Positions 1 through 8,553 of a stretch of 64,000 nt of DNA are shown here, one piece after another (the stretch's first letter is position 1; each line of letters begins with the position of its first letter). Made by a program: the position numbers and the translations under genes. The stretch is taken from NCBI GenBank assembly GCA_947476145.1, contig CANJPH010000003.1, forward strand, positions 62,001 through 126,000, given 5' to 3'. This DNA comes from Bacteroidota bacterium. GTDB taxonomy: Bacteria > Bacteroidota > Bacteroidia > Chitinophagales > Chitinophagaceae. The notes below the pieces were generated by a model that ran no database searches, was not told where the DNA came from, and saw only the letters and a program-made list of their open reading frames with translations.

Positions 1-750
1 TTAACTTTTAAAATTGACACAGGATTTAATAGAAATTATTGGGGTTTTGAACAAAAAGGAAATCGTGCTGCTGGCGCACCAAAATCAGGTGGTGGAGGTG
101 GACGAAGAATGATGGATGAAGAATCTGGTGCAGCTGCTGCCAACGAAGATGACAAAGAAATTACGGGCAGAGATGTGTTGGCTGGCAAATACAAGTTTAT
201 TGTTAGTGTTGGCAATCAAAAAGATTCTGTTTGGGTAGAAGTAAAAGACGATCCAAGATTACCGAGTAAAAATGAAGTGGTACTTGCACAAGATGCTGCA
301 TTAGCAAAATTGCAACCAGCAAATGATAAATACAATGCTGCTCTGGATTTAATGGATGATGCAGAACTAATACTCGCTGGTTTAAAGACCGAATGGAAAG
401 ATAAAAAAGACAAAGGAGTAGACACTTTAAACAAGGCGCATAAAATAATATCCGATAAGCTTAAAGACATGAGGGCTTATATGATGGGTAAGAAGCAAGA
501 AAAGCAAGGATATGGAACGGTACCAGTGATTACCCCAATCGGAACCATTAGAAATGCAAGTATGTTAATTGGAGGAAAGAATTCCATTCCTGCTGAACAA
601 GAACAAGCAGCTATCGAAGCAGCTATTGCCGCTGCAAATGAAATAGCAACTAAAGTAAATGTATTTATTGAAAAGGATTGGGCTGACTTTAGAAAATTAG
701 TGGAAGCCAATCCAATTAAAAAATTTAAAGAGGTTTCGTTAATTAAATAA
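1..750 (+). CDS. C-terminal part of a BNR/sortilin-like exported protein (5' end outside window)
   Basis: The frame is open from the first base to the TAA at 748-750, so this is the last 249 residues of a longer protein. A GFNRNYWGF stretch near the start matches GFNQFAWNLYHK in the next gene, and both are followed by a G-KY(K/T) beta-strand and an alpha-helical tail, so the two are tandem paralogues. In this family the region follows the beta-propeller. A Gly/Arg-rich and acidic insert lies at roughly residues 28-55 of the visible part. The gene ends 9 bases before its neighbour, suggesting co-transcription. The exact function is unknown; homologues are loosely called sortilin-like or glycosyl hydrolase. 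Confidence 0.8.
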   Translation, partial: LTFKIDTGFNRNYWGFEQKGNRAAGAPKSGGGGGRRMMDEESGAAAANEDDKEITGRDVLAGKYKFIVSVGNQKDSVWVEVKDDPRLPSKNEVVLAQDAALAKLQPANDKYNAALDLMDDAELILAGLKTEWKDKKDKGVDTLNKAHKIISDKLKDMRAYMMGKKQEKQGYGTVPVITPIGTIRNASMLIGGKNSIPAEQEQAAIEAAIAAANEIATKVNVFIEKDWADFRKLVEANPIKKFKEVSLIK

Positions 751-759
751 TATTCGTTT

Positions 760-3700
760 ATGAAAAAAATGATTGTAATGGTCTTGCTTTTAACTGCCAT
801 AGGCAGTTTAGAAGTAATGGCCCAGAAAAAAAAGGCAGCAACCAATATCACTTCTAATCCTGCGATGATTGCAGAAGATGCAGTTATAAAAGCACAAAAT
901 TTTAGACTTGTTGGTCCATTTAGAGGAGGTAGAGCAGCTGCGGGAGTAGGTGCTTACACTGATCCCAATACATTTTTTATGGGTTCAACGGGTGGAGGTG
1001 TCTGGAAATCAACGGATGCGGGTACCAATTGGAAAAATATTTCTGATGGGTATTTTGGAGGCACCATTGGTGCTATTGCTGTTGCACCTTCCAATGAATC
1101 TATCCTGTATGTTGGAGAAGGTGAAAACTCTATGCGAGGTAATGTGAGTGAAGGATTAGGAGGTGCATGGAAGTCGACAGATGATGGTAAAACATGGAAA
1201 AATATTGGATTGAAAGAAAGTCGTCATATAGTAAGACTTATTGTACATCCTAAAAATCCAGATATTATTTGGGCCGCTGTGATGGGACATTTGTTTGGAC
1301 CGAATGAAAATAGAGGGGTATATAAAAGTACCGATGGGGGAGCCACTTGGAAAAAAGTATTGTATGTGAATGCGCAAACAGGCGCAAGTGATTTAATTAT
1401 GGATCCAAGCAATCCCGAAATTTTATATGCCGGCACCTGGCAATTAATTAGAACTCCCTATAGTTTAGAAAGTGGTGGGGACGGTTCAGGTATGTATAAA
1501 AGTACAGATGGCGGTGAAACCTGGACAGATATAAAAAAAGCGAAAGGTTTGCCAAAAGGTGTTTGGGGTATTGTAGGTGTTGCCATTGCAAAATCAAATA
1601 CCGATAAATTATATGCCTTAATTGAAAACAAGGATGGTGGATTGTATATGTCCGATGATGCAGGAAAATCATGGGAATTGGTTTGCAATGACAACAATAT
1701 TCGTCAAAGAGCATGGTACTATACAAAAGTTTTTGTAGACCCTGCGGATGAAAACAAAGTATATTGCCCCAATGTAAACTTTATGGTTTCAACGGATGGT
1801 GGAAAAACTTTCAAATCCTCGCCAACTCCTCATGGAGATCATCATGATTTATGGATTGATCCAAAAAATCCAAGACGTATGATTGTAAGTGATGACGGTG
1901 GTGCGCAAGTAAGTTTGGATGGTGCAAAAACTTGGAGTACGATGATGAATCAACCAACTGTTCAGGTGTATAGATTAAGTACCGACAATAGTTTTCCTTA
2001 TAAAATTTTAGCTGCACAGCAAGATAATTCTGCATTCAGAATTAAATCAAGCACCTATGGTTCATTTATTGGGGAATCCGATTTTGATGTCACTGCTGGT
2101 GGTGAAAGTGGCTATATTGTTGCAGATCCTAACAATCCGGATATTGTATATGGTGGTTCTTATGGAGGGCTCATTACTAGATTAGATCACAAAACAGGAG
2201 AGAATAGAGTCATTAATGTTTGGCCTGATAATCCAATGGGCGCTGGAGCTGAGGCCATGAAATATCGTTTTCAATGGAATCACCCTATTTTCTTTTCGCC
2301 ACATAATCCTAAAAAATTATATACTGCAGGTAATCATTTGTTTGCAACCGAAAATGAAGGAGCAAGTTGGACGAAGTTATCACCAGACTTGACAACGGAT
2401 GATAAATCAAAACAAAAAAGTTCGGGAGGACCCATTACACAAGACAACACAAGTGTTGAATATTATTGTACTATTTTCACTGCAGCGGAGTCGCCACTTG
2501 AAAAAGATTTGTTGTGGACAGGTAGTGATGACGGAGTGATAAGTGTTAGTAAAGACGGAGGGACCAATTGGAAAAATGTAACGCCCAAGGATGCGCCAAA
2601 ATGGATGATGTGGAATAGGGTGGAGGTGGATCCTTTAAGAAAAGGAACCGCTTATTTCGCTGGGACTAGATATAAATTGGATGATTTTGCGCCCTACATT
2701 TATAAAACAAATGATTATGGGGAAACATGGGAGAAAATTACGAACGGCATAGATCCAATGCATTTTACAAGAAGTATAGTAGCTAGTCATAAAAAAGCGG
2801 GGGTATTATTTGCTGGAACAGAATATGGTTTATATATATCTGTTAATGATGGTAAATCATGGGAGCCTTTCCAATTAAATTTACCATTAACACCAATTGT
2901 TGATTTATTAATTAGAGACAATAATTTAATTGTAGGTACCCAAGGAAGAAGTTTATATATTTTAGATGATTTAAGTTTAATTGAACAATTCCAAACTGTT
3001 AATGGCAATAAAGTATTCCCAGTAGCAAATACCTATAGAGTGCCACCGCAAACAGGAGGAAGAAGAAGACGCGCTTCAGGCGCAATTCCTGCAAATGTTG
3101 GAATAAATCCAGTGAAAGGAGCCGTGATTAAGTATTATTTAGCGAATGTTGATGATAGTACTAAAGTAGACATTAAAATTTTAGATGATCAGCAAAAAGA
3201 AATAAGAACGTATAGCTCTAAAGACAAAGAGGGTCCTGCTATTGAAAAAGGGTTTAATCAATTTGCATGGAATTTATATCATAAGGAATTGGAACAACCA
3301 GATGCTGGATTTATTTTATGGAATGGTTCTACAAGCCCCATATTAGCGGCACCTGGAAAATATACAGCAAATATTACGATAGATAAGCAATTGGTATCCT
3401 ATCCATTTGAAATTGTGGCTGACCCTAACTTTAAGGTATCCAATGCGGACTTAAAAGAACAGGAGCAATTTTTATTACAAGTTGCTGGAAGTTTCAAAGA
3501 CATCATGAATACATTAAAAGGAGCGAAAGAAATAAAAGCACAAATTGCTGTCATTCAAAAAAAGACAAAAGATTCCACTTTTATTGCGAGTGCAAAAGCC
3601 GTTAATGATATGTTGACAAAAATTGAAGAAGCTTTACACCAAACAAAAGCGAAGAGTGGCCAAGATGTATTGAATTTCCCGATACGCTTAGATGATAAAA

Positions 3701-3888
3701 TTGCTGGCGTCTTTGAATCAGCCGCTGCTGGATATGTTGCTCCAACAAAACAAGTAAAAGAAACTTATTTGGAATTAAAGCAACAAGTTGACGAGCAGTT
3801 GAAGAAATTTGAAACCATTAAGAAAGAAAATGTGAAAGCGTTGAACGATAAAGTACATCAACTATCCATTCCAATCATTGGAAATTAA
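760..3888 (+). CDS. Exported BNR/VPS10 (sortilin-like) repeat protein
   Basis: The protein has 1042 residues. It starts with a signal peptide (MKKMIVMVLLL...VMAQ, cleaved near residue 22). The first about 730 residues hold many Asp-box/BNR repeats of the form S-T-D-G-G-x-x-W (for example STDGGATWK, STDGGETWT, SDDAGKSWE), which build beta-propellers in sialidases and sortilins. A helical C-terminal region follows (about 890-1042). Members are common in Bacteroidota and are often labelled glycosyl hydrolase or VPS10 protein, but I see no assigned catalytic triad, so the activity is unknown. It is probably periplasmic or on the cell surface. It lies directly after a paralogue, and a strong hairpin terminator follows. 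Confidence 0.85.
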   Translation: MKKMIVMVLLLTAIGSLEVMAQKKKAATNITSNPAMIAEDAVIKAQNFRLVGPFRGGRAAAGVGAYTDPNTFFMGSTGGGVWKSTDAGTNWKNISDGYFGGTIGAIAVAPSNESILYVGEGENSMRGNVSEGLGGAWKSTDDGKTWKNIGLKESRHIVRLIVHPKNPDIIWAAVMGHLFGPNENRGVYKSTDGGATWKKVLYVNAQTGASDLIMDPSNPEILYAGTWQLIRTPYSLESGGDGSGMYKSTDGGETWTDIKKAKGLPKGVWGIVGVAIAKSNTDKLYALIENKDGGLYMSDDAGKSWELVCNDNNIRQRAWYYTKVFVDPADENKVYCPNVNFMVSTDGGKTFKSSPTPHGDHHDLWIDPKNPRRMIVSDDGGAQVSLDGAKTWSTMMNQPTVQVYRLSTDNSFPYKILAAQQDNSAFRIKSSTYGSFIGESDFDVTAGGESGYIVADPNNPDIVYGGSYGGLITRLDHKTGENRVINVWPDNPMGAGAEAMKYRFQWNHPIFFSPHNPKKLYTAGNHLFATENEGASWTKLSPDLTTDDKSKQKSSGGPITQDNTSVEYYCTIFTAAESPLEKDLLWTGSDDGVISVSKDGGTNWKNVTPKDAPKWMMWNRVEVDPLRKGTAYFAGTRYKLDDFAPYIYKTNDYGETWEKITNGIDPMHFTRSIVASHKKAGVLFAGTEYGLYISVNDGKSWEPFQLNLPLTPIVDLLIRDNNLIVGTQGRSLYILDDLSLIEQFQTVNGNKVFPVANTYRVPPQTGGRRRRASGAIPANVGINPVKGAVIKYYLANVDDSTKVDIKILDDQQKEIRTYSSKDKEGPAIEKGFNQFAWNLYHKELEQPDAGFILWNGSTSPILAAPGKYTANITIDKQLVSYPFEIVADPNFKVSNADLKEQEQFLLQVAGSFKDIMNTLKGAKEIKAQIAVIQKKTKDSTFIASAKAVNDMLTKIEEALHQTKAKSGQDVLNFPIRLDDKIAGVFESAAAGYVAPTKQVKETYLELKQQVDEQLKKFETIKKENVKALNDKVHQLSIPIIGN

Positions 3889-3898
3889 ATTTACGGAA

Positions 3899-3927
3899 AG
3901 AGCCTCCAATTGGGGGCTCTTTTTTTA
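3899..3927 (+). terminator. Rho-independent terminator of the BNR protein operon
   Basis: A 9-bp stem (3899-3907 with 3912-3920, one G-T pair) and an AATT loop are followed by a run of T. It lies between two convergent genes and serves the plus-strand pair. Confidence 0.85.
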
Positions 3928-3932
3928 TTGAA

Positions 3933-5141
3933 CTATTCAAAATCTTTATACAGCAAGTATTTTTTTCGTATTTTTTTGAAGGCGACAAGTTGAGTTTCCC
4001 AACTGTTTCTAATGGCTGCCTCACTGGAACCCTCTTTTAATTGCTGCATTAAACTGGCATTACCCGCTAACTTATTAAAAAAGTAAGCGGTTGGTTCTAA
4101 GGATTTTGGTGCTAAGAAAAAGCTATCTTTTTGTGGGTAGCTTTTATACATTTCAATAATCAATGCTAGGTCAATCTTATTCTTGGGTGGTGTCGTTTGC
4201 GTAAGATCCCATCCGTAACAGGTTTGGCCATATAATTTAGAGGACATGGCGCCAACGCGTGGGTTGGGCAAAAAACTGAATTTTTGGTTGGTAATACTTG
4301 GGTGCCCAATATAGGCAAATGCATGAGGCGTTCCTCTTCCTTCACTCATCACAGTCCCTTCAATTAAGCAAGTAGTTGGATACCATAATATCGCAGTCAT
4401 ATCTGCTAAATTAGGGGAGGGCGCTACGGGTAAGATATACTTTGAACGATGATCGTAGTTTTTATTTGGAATAATAGTCAAAGACCATTTTGTATTATCA
4501 ATACCATTTGATTTATTCATTTTCATCCATCTTTCACCTCTTAGCATTTGTGCATATTCTCCCATAGTCATTCCATATACAATAGGAATGGGGTTTTTGC
4601 CAACACCACTTGCAAAAGGAGTTTCTAAGACGGGGCCGTCCACATAATGTCCATTGGGATTAGGGCGATCTAAAACAATTAATGGTTTATTGTTTTCCAT
4701 CCCTGCTTCCATAAAATATTGAAGTGAATTAATATAGGTATAAAAGCGTGTTCCCACATCCTGCACATCAAATAATAATATATCAATGTCTAATAAATCG
4801 GTGCTATCGGGTGCATTTTTTTTACCATACAAGGAAACAATTTTAATGCCTGTTTTTGCATCTATTTCATCGCTTACTTTTTCACCTGCATCGGCAGTAC
4901 CTCTTAATCCATGTTCCGGTGTGAATACTTTTTGAATTTGAATACCCTCTTTAATTAAGGTATCAATTAAATGAATGTTTCCAATCATTGCCGTTTGGTT
5001 GGTAAACAAACCCACTCTTTTATTTTTTAATAAAGAAAAGTATTGTGCAGTTTGGTAAGCCCCTGGCAAAATATTTTTTTGTGCATGTATTTGGGTGCTT
5101 GCAAGTGTTATGAACAAGAATAAAACAATCGCTTTTTTCAT
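3933..5141 (-). CDS. namZ: NamZ-type exo-beta-N-acetylmuramidase (DUF1343)
   Basis: The protein has 402 residues and matches the DUF1343/YbbC family, whose Bacillus subtilis member NamZ removes MurNAc from the non-reducing end of peptidoglycan chains. Family signatures are visible: VGLFTNQTA, VFTPEHGLRG, FDVQDVGTRFYTY, LDRPNPNG, EGTVMSEGRGT. I chose the ATG at 5141 because it begins a clean signal peptide (MKKAIVLFLFITLASTQIHAQ); an upstream in-frame ATG at 5159 would only add six residues before it. Export to the periplasm is expected. It may feed the MurNAc-salvage genes seen at 33.8-37.2 kb, which is inference. Confidence 0.88.
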   Translation of the reverse strand: MKKAIVLFLFITLASTQIHAQKNILPGAYQTAQYFSLLKNKRVGLFTNQTAMIGNIHLIDTLIKEGIQIQKVFTPEHGLRGTADAGEKVSDEIDAKTGIKIVSLYGKKNAPDSTDLLDIDILLFDVQDVGTRFYTYINSLQYFMEAGMENNKPLIVLDRPNPNGHYVDGPVLETPFASGVGKNPIPIVYGMTMGEYAQMLRGERWMKMNKSNGIDNTKWSLTIIPNKNYDHRSKYILPVAPSPNLADMTAILWYPTTCLIEGTVMSEGRGTPHAFAYIGHPSITNQKFSFLPNPRVGAMSSKLYGQTCYGWDLTQTTPPKNKIDLALIIEMYKSYPQKDSFFLAPKSLEPTAYFFNKLAGNASLMQQLKEGSSEAAIRNSWETQLVAFKKIRKKYLLYKDFE

Positions 5142-5164
5142 AATTAAAAGTTGTACCACAATTT

Positions 5165-5192
5165 AATAAAAAAGCGGCTAAGTAGCCGCTTT
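5165..5192 (-). terminator. Terminator downstream of nadE
   Basis: A perfect 9-bp stem (AAAGCGGCT / AGCCGCTTT, 5171-5179 with 5184-5192) and a 4-base loop are followed on the minus strand by a T-rich tract. It lies between nadE and namZ, so the two are probably transcribed separately. Confidence 0.8.
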
Positions 5193-5225
5193 CCCTAAGA
5201 TCTTATTCATACCAAGGCACCAACA

Positions 5226-6908
5226 TTAATTTAAATACTTTGCCACAATAGGCACTCTTCGGCCTACGCCAAAGGCTTTAGGTGAAATGCGAATAATTGG
5301 ACAAAACTGATTGCGTTTGTATTCGTTGGTGTTCACCATTTTTAAAGTACGATCTACCAAAGCAGCGTCAAAGCCCAATGCTTTAATGGTTGCAGGATCG
5401 GCTCTTTTTTCAATATACTGGTAAAGGATCTGATCTAAAAGTTCGTATGCTGGTAAACTATCACTGTCTTTTTGATCCGGTCTAAGTTCTGCACTAGGTG
5501 CTTTGTCAATAATATTTTGAGGAATTATTTCACTAGTACGATTAATGTAGCTAGCCAAAGCGTATACTTGTAATTTATAACAGTCGCCTAAAACGCCTAG
5601 TCCGCCTGCCATGTCTCCATATAATGTACCATAGCCAGTGGCCAATTCACTTTTATTAGAAGTATTTAATAATACATAGCCTAACTTATTGGCAATAGCC
5701 ATTAAAATATTTCCACGGGATCTGCTTTGTATATTTTCTTCAGCTAATGAAAAGGGAAGGTCCTTAAAAATAGGCTTTAAAGTCCCTAAGAAACTTTCAT
5801 ACACCTCTTTAATAGGGATGATATCGTAAGGATTATCCAAATTTTTACTTAACTGTACTGCATCGTTCACTGAATGCTCCGTGGAATAAGGTGATGGCAT
5901 TAAAATGGCATGTACATTTTCTTTTCCTAATGCTTCACAGGCAATGGCTAGGGTTACTGCTGAATCTATACCGCCCGATGAACCTATTATCGCGCGTTTG
6001 AATCCCATTTTATTAAAATAGTCTTTCACGCCCAATACCAATGCTTTATATACTTGGTCAATATTCAATTCTGGTAAAAGTTGCGCTGGATTTAATTCTT
6101 TGTTAGGAACACGCGCTGCAGGTTCTAAAATGGGTGCATTAATACTTCCATCCTCATTGCATTCAAAGGTTTGCATGGCAGACTCAAACATGGGCAAGGC
6201 TCCACATAGGTTTGCATCTTTGTCAAAAACAAAAGAGCCTCCATCAAAAACAATCTCTGTTTGGCTTCCTACTGCGTTACAATAAAATAAAGGTTTTTTA
6301 TATTTAATTACATTGGCCTTAATCGTCGCTTTTCGGTCTTCATCATGGGTGTAATCAAAAGGGGAAGCACTTAGATTTAATAAAATATCAGGTTGTTGAT
6401 CCATCATTTTATCCATTGGACATATACGATACAAAGGGTTGTCCCCAAGATTCCAAATATCTTCACAAATCGTAATGGCTAATTTTTTCCCTTTAAATGA
6501 AATTACTTTCCAATCATCTGCTGGTTCAAAATAACGGTTTTCATCAAACACGTCATAAGTAGGCAAAAGTGTTTTATGAATTTCTGCTACAATTTTTTGC
6601 TCGTATAAGAAAAAGGCGGCGTTGAATAAATCTTTTCCTTTTTTGTTGGGATTGCGCGCAGGACTTCCAATAAGCACCCCAATGGTATCTGCTGCTTTTT
6701 TAATGCGTTCAATGCTATCGTAACATTTGTTAATGAAGTCATTGAATTCTACAAAATCTCTTGCTGGATAACCGCAAACACTCATTTCGCTGAATAAGAT
6801 AAGGTCTGCACCTTGTTTTTTAGCTTCTTCAATTGCACCTAATATTTTGTCGGTGTTCTGTTCAAAGTTGCCAATATGATAATTTTGTTGCGCAATAGAA
6901 ATCTTCAT
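5226..6908 (-). CDS. nadE: Glutamine-dependent NAD+ synthetase
   Basis: This 560-residue cytoplasmic enzyme makes NAD from nicotinate adenine dinucleotide, ATP and glutamine. The N-terminal nitrilase-like glutaminase domain (about 1-265) shows its catalytic triad: Glu41 (FSEMSVCGYP), Lys112 (HKTLLPTYDVF) and Cys148 (ITICEDIW). The synthetase domain carries the PP-loop SGGIDS at 311-316 and the ligand motif NKSELATGYGTLYGDMAGG. The length suits the two-domain bacterial form. A near-consensus box (GAACTTTG on the minus strand, 6913-6920) sits only 4 bases before the ATG, so the mRNA may be leaderless. The gene is single and has its own terminator. Confidence 0.95.
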   Translation of the reverse strand: MKISIAQQNYHIGNFEQNTDKILGAIEEAKKQGADLILFSEMSVCGYPARDFVEFNDFINKCYDSIERIKKAADTIGVLIGSPARNPNKKGKDLFNAAFFLYEQKIVAEIHKTLLPTYDVFDENRYFEPADDWKVISFKGKKLAITICEDIWNLGDNPLYRICPMDKMMDQQPDILLNLSASPFDYTHDEDRKATIKANVIKYKKPLFYCNAVGSQTEIVFDGGSFVFDKDANLCGALPMFESAMQTFECNEDGSINAPILEPAARVPNKELNPAQLLPELNIDQVYKALVLGVKDYFNKMGFKRAIIGSSGGIDSAVTLAIACEALGKENVHAILMPSPYSTEHSVNDAVQLSKNLDNPYDIIPIKEVYESFLGTLKPIFKDLPFSLAEENIQSRSRGNILMAIANKLGYVLLNTSNKSELATGYGTLYGDMAGGLGVLGDCYKLQVYALASYINRTSEIIPQNIIDKAPSAELRPDQKDSDSLPAYELLDQILYQYIEKRADPATIKALGFDAALVDRTLKMVNTNEYKRNQFCPIIRISPKAFGVGRRVPIVAKYLN

Positions 6909-6967
6909 GGCACAAAGTTCGTTTTTTTAACATAAATAAATCCTCTTTTTTTGTAATTTCACCATTC

Positions 6968-7969
6968 ATGAGAATTTCATTTTTACTTATCCTGGTCATA
7001 TTGGGCATGACCGCCTGTCAATCAAAGCGGGTTGATCCGGCTGCTGGGGCACCCCGTTTTTCCATTCAACTAGAAAAGTTTGATAGTGCCTTTTTTAATA
7101 TAGATACCCTACATACTTCACAGTCTATTGACAGTTTACTAGTTCATTATCCCAACTTTACTGCACCGTTTCTTACCCAAATTTTAATGTTGCAATCGGT
7201 TAAGGACACCACTTCTATAAATATGTTTTATCGTATGTATAAGCCTGTATATATAGAAGCGCAAAAATTGAATGCCATTCAGGCAGCGAAACCTATTTTA
7301 GAAGAGGGTTTTAAACGACTCCATTTTTATTTTCCCAAATATCCTTTAACACATAAGCTTACTTTATTTGTGGGCCCCTTTGAGCAATTTGGAAATATTG
7401 TTACAAAGGATGCCGTAGCCATTGGGTTACAAATGCATTTAGGTATTGGTTCTAGTTGGTATATGACGGAACGTATGCAAACCATGTATCCAAATTATAT
7501 AAGTTCTAGGTTTGCGCCCAACTATATAGCGGTGAATACAATGGAAAACCTGTTAAATGATATGGAGCCCTTAAAAGAGCAGGGTAATTTAATTACGCAA
7601 ATCATTGAGTCGGGGAAAAGACAATATATTTTAAAAGCATGTTTGCCAAGCTTATCAGACACACTATTGTTCGGGTATAGCGAAAAACAATTAAGTATTT
7701 TGAATAAAGAGGAATCTAAAATTTGGGAATATATGGTGGCCGAGAAACTGAGCTATTCAACCAATGAGTCCGACATGAGTGACTTTTTACAGGAGGGTGA
7801 CAACAATCAAATATTTGGTGATTTGTTTCCAGGAAATATAGGTAAATACATAGGGTATAAGATGGTAGATGCTTGGATGCATCAAAAATCGCAGGCCAAT
7901 ATTACAATGGAGAAGATGCTGTCAACGCCAGCACAACAAATATTTTCAGGGGCCAATTATGCGCCTTAA
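6968..7969 (+). CDS. gldB: Gliding motility lipoprotein GldB
   Basis: The protein has 333 residues. It opens with a lipoprotein signal (MRISFLLILVILGMTAC, lipid-modified Cys17), which places it in a membrane facing the periplasm. GldB family traits are visible: the early RFSIQLEKFDSAFFNID motif, the FVGPF segment in the middle, LFGYSEKQLSILNKEE, and the closing GDLFPGNIGKYIGYKMV. GldB is needed for gliding in Flavobacterium and is linked to type IX secretion in Bacteroidota. The porT gene in this window agrees with a T9SS. In Bacteroidota gldB is often near nadE, as here, with the two genes divergent and 59 bases apart. Confidence 0.85.
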   Translation: MRISFLLILVILGMTACQSKRVDPAAGAPRFSIQLEKFDSAFFNIDTLHTSQSIDSLLVHYPNFTAPFLTQILMLQSVKDTTSINMFYRMYKPVYIEAQKLNAIQAAKPILEEGFKRLHFYFPKYPLTHKLTLFVGPFEQFGNIVTKDAVAIGLQMHLGIGSSWYMTERMQTMYPNYISSRFAPNYIAVNTMENLLNDMEPLKEQGNLITQIIESGKRQYILKACLPSLSDTLLFGYSEKQLSILNKEESKIWEYMVAEKLSYSTNESDMSDFLQEGDNNQIFGDLFPGNIGKYIGYKMVDAWMHQKSQANITMEKMLSTPAQQIFSGANYAP

Positions 7970-7989
7970 TCTTGCGTAGAAAAGATTAA
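7966..7989. terminator. Small convergent hairpin between gldB and apaG
   Basis: Perfect 8-bp arms TTAATCTT / AAGATTAA around an 8-base loop span both stop codons. AT-rich sequence follows but there is no long T run, so this is at best a weak bidirectional terminator. Confidence 0.4.
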
Positions 7990-8372
7990 TTTAATTTAAC
8001 CGGAGCCACTAATTTGAATGGCGGAATATTTACTTTAATTAACTCCCTATTTTCAATATTTTCCATGGTATAATATCCTTCCATTTTACCTAGTTCACTT
8101 TTTAGGTGACAGCCACTTACATATTGATAATTTTTTCCTGGCATAATTAGCGGTTGAACGCCAACAACACCCTCTCCTTCTACCACACGTTGCTCTGTGT
8201 TGCTATCAAAAACTTCCCAATAACGTCTTAGTAATTTAATAGGGAATGAATTGTGATTTTCAATGGTAATGCGATATGCAAACATGTATTCATTTTGCAA
8301 AGGATTGCTATAGTCTTTTTGGTAAAAGGTGTCAATACTTATTTCAACGCCTTCGGAAATTTTAGAAACCAT
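7986..8372 (-). CDS. apaG: ApaG family protein
   Basis: With the ATG at 8372 the product has 128 residues, the usual ApaG length of about 125. The longer frame (ATG at 8426) only adds a non-conserved Cys/Leu-rich leader. Conserved ApaG features are present: VEISIDTFYQ, FAYRITIENHNSFPIKLLRRYWEV, VVEGEGVVGVQPLI, PGKNYQYVSGC, and the final MEGYY block. The fold is a fibronectin-III-like beta sandwich. The biochemical role is poorly defined; enterobacterial members have been linked to cobalt/magnesium sensitivity. The gene is cytoplasmic, single, and divergent from icd. Confidence 0.9.
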   Translation of the reverse strand: MVSKISEGVEISIDTFYQKDYSNPLQNEYMFAYRITIENHNSFPIKLLRRYWEVFDSNTEQRVVEGEGVVGVQPLIMPGKNYQYVSGCHLKSELGKMEGYYTMENIENRELIKVNIPPFKLVAPVKLN

Positions 8373-8488
8373 AATTGGCACTTCAATAGATAAACTGCAG
8401 AGGATACTGCAGGCTAAAAGTACCAAAAAAATACACGAATGGCTTAAAAATGGGCATCAAATTTTTTTATAAGACCCTTTAAGTACTA

Positions 8489-8518
8489 TACCTTTGCGGC
8501 AACGTAAGCGTTACGTTG
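8489..8518 (+). promoter_or_regulatory. icd promoter (TACCTTTG) with an 8-bp palindrome at the start site
   Basis: TACCTTTG at 8489-8496 fits the Bacteroidota -7 consensus TAnnTTTG. It is followed directly by CAACGTAA-GCG-TTACGTTG (8500-8518), a perfect inverted repeat with a 3-base spacer that would sit at about +1. It could be an operator or a 5' mRNA hairpin. No clear -33 TTG is seen. Confidence 0.55.
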
Positions 8519-8553
8519 ATAATCACTTGATTAAGTACTCCAAAATTATAAAA

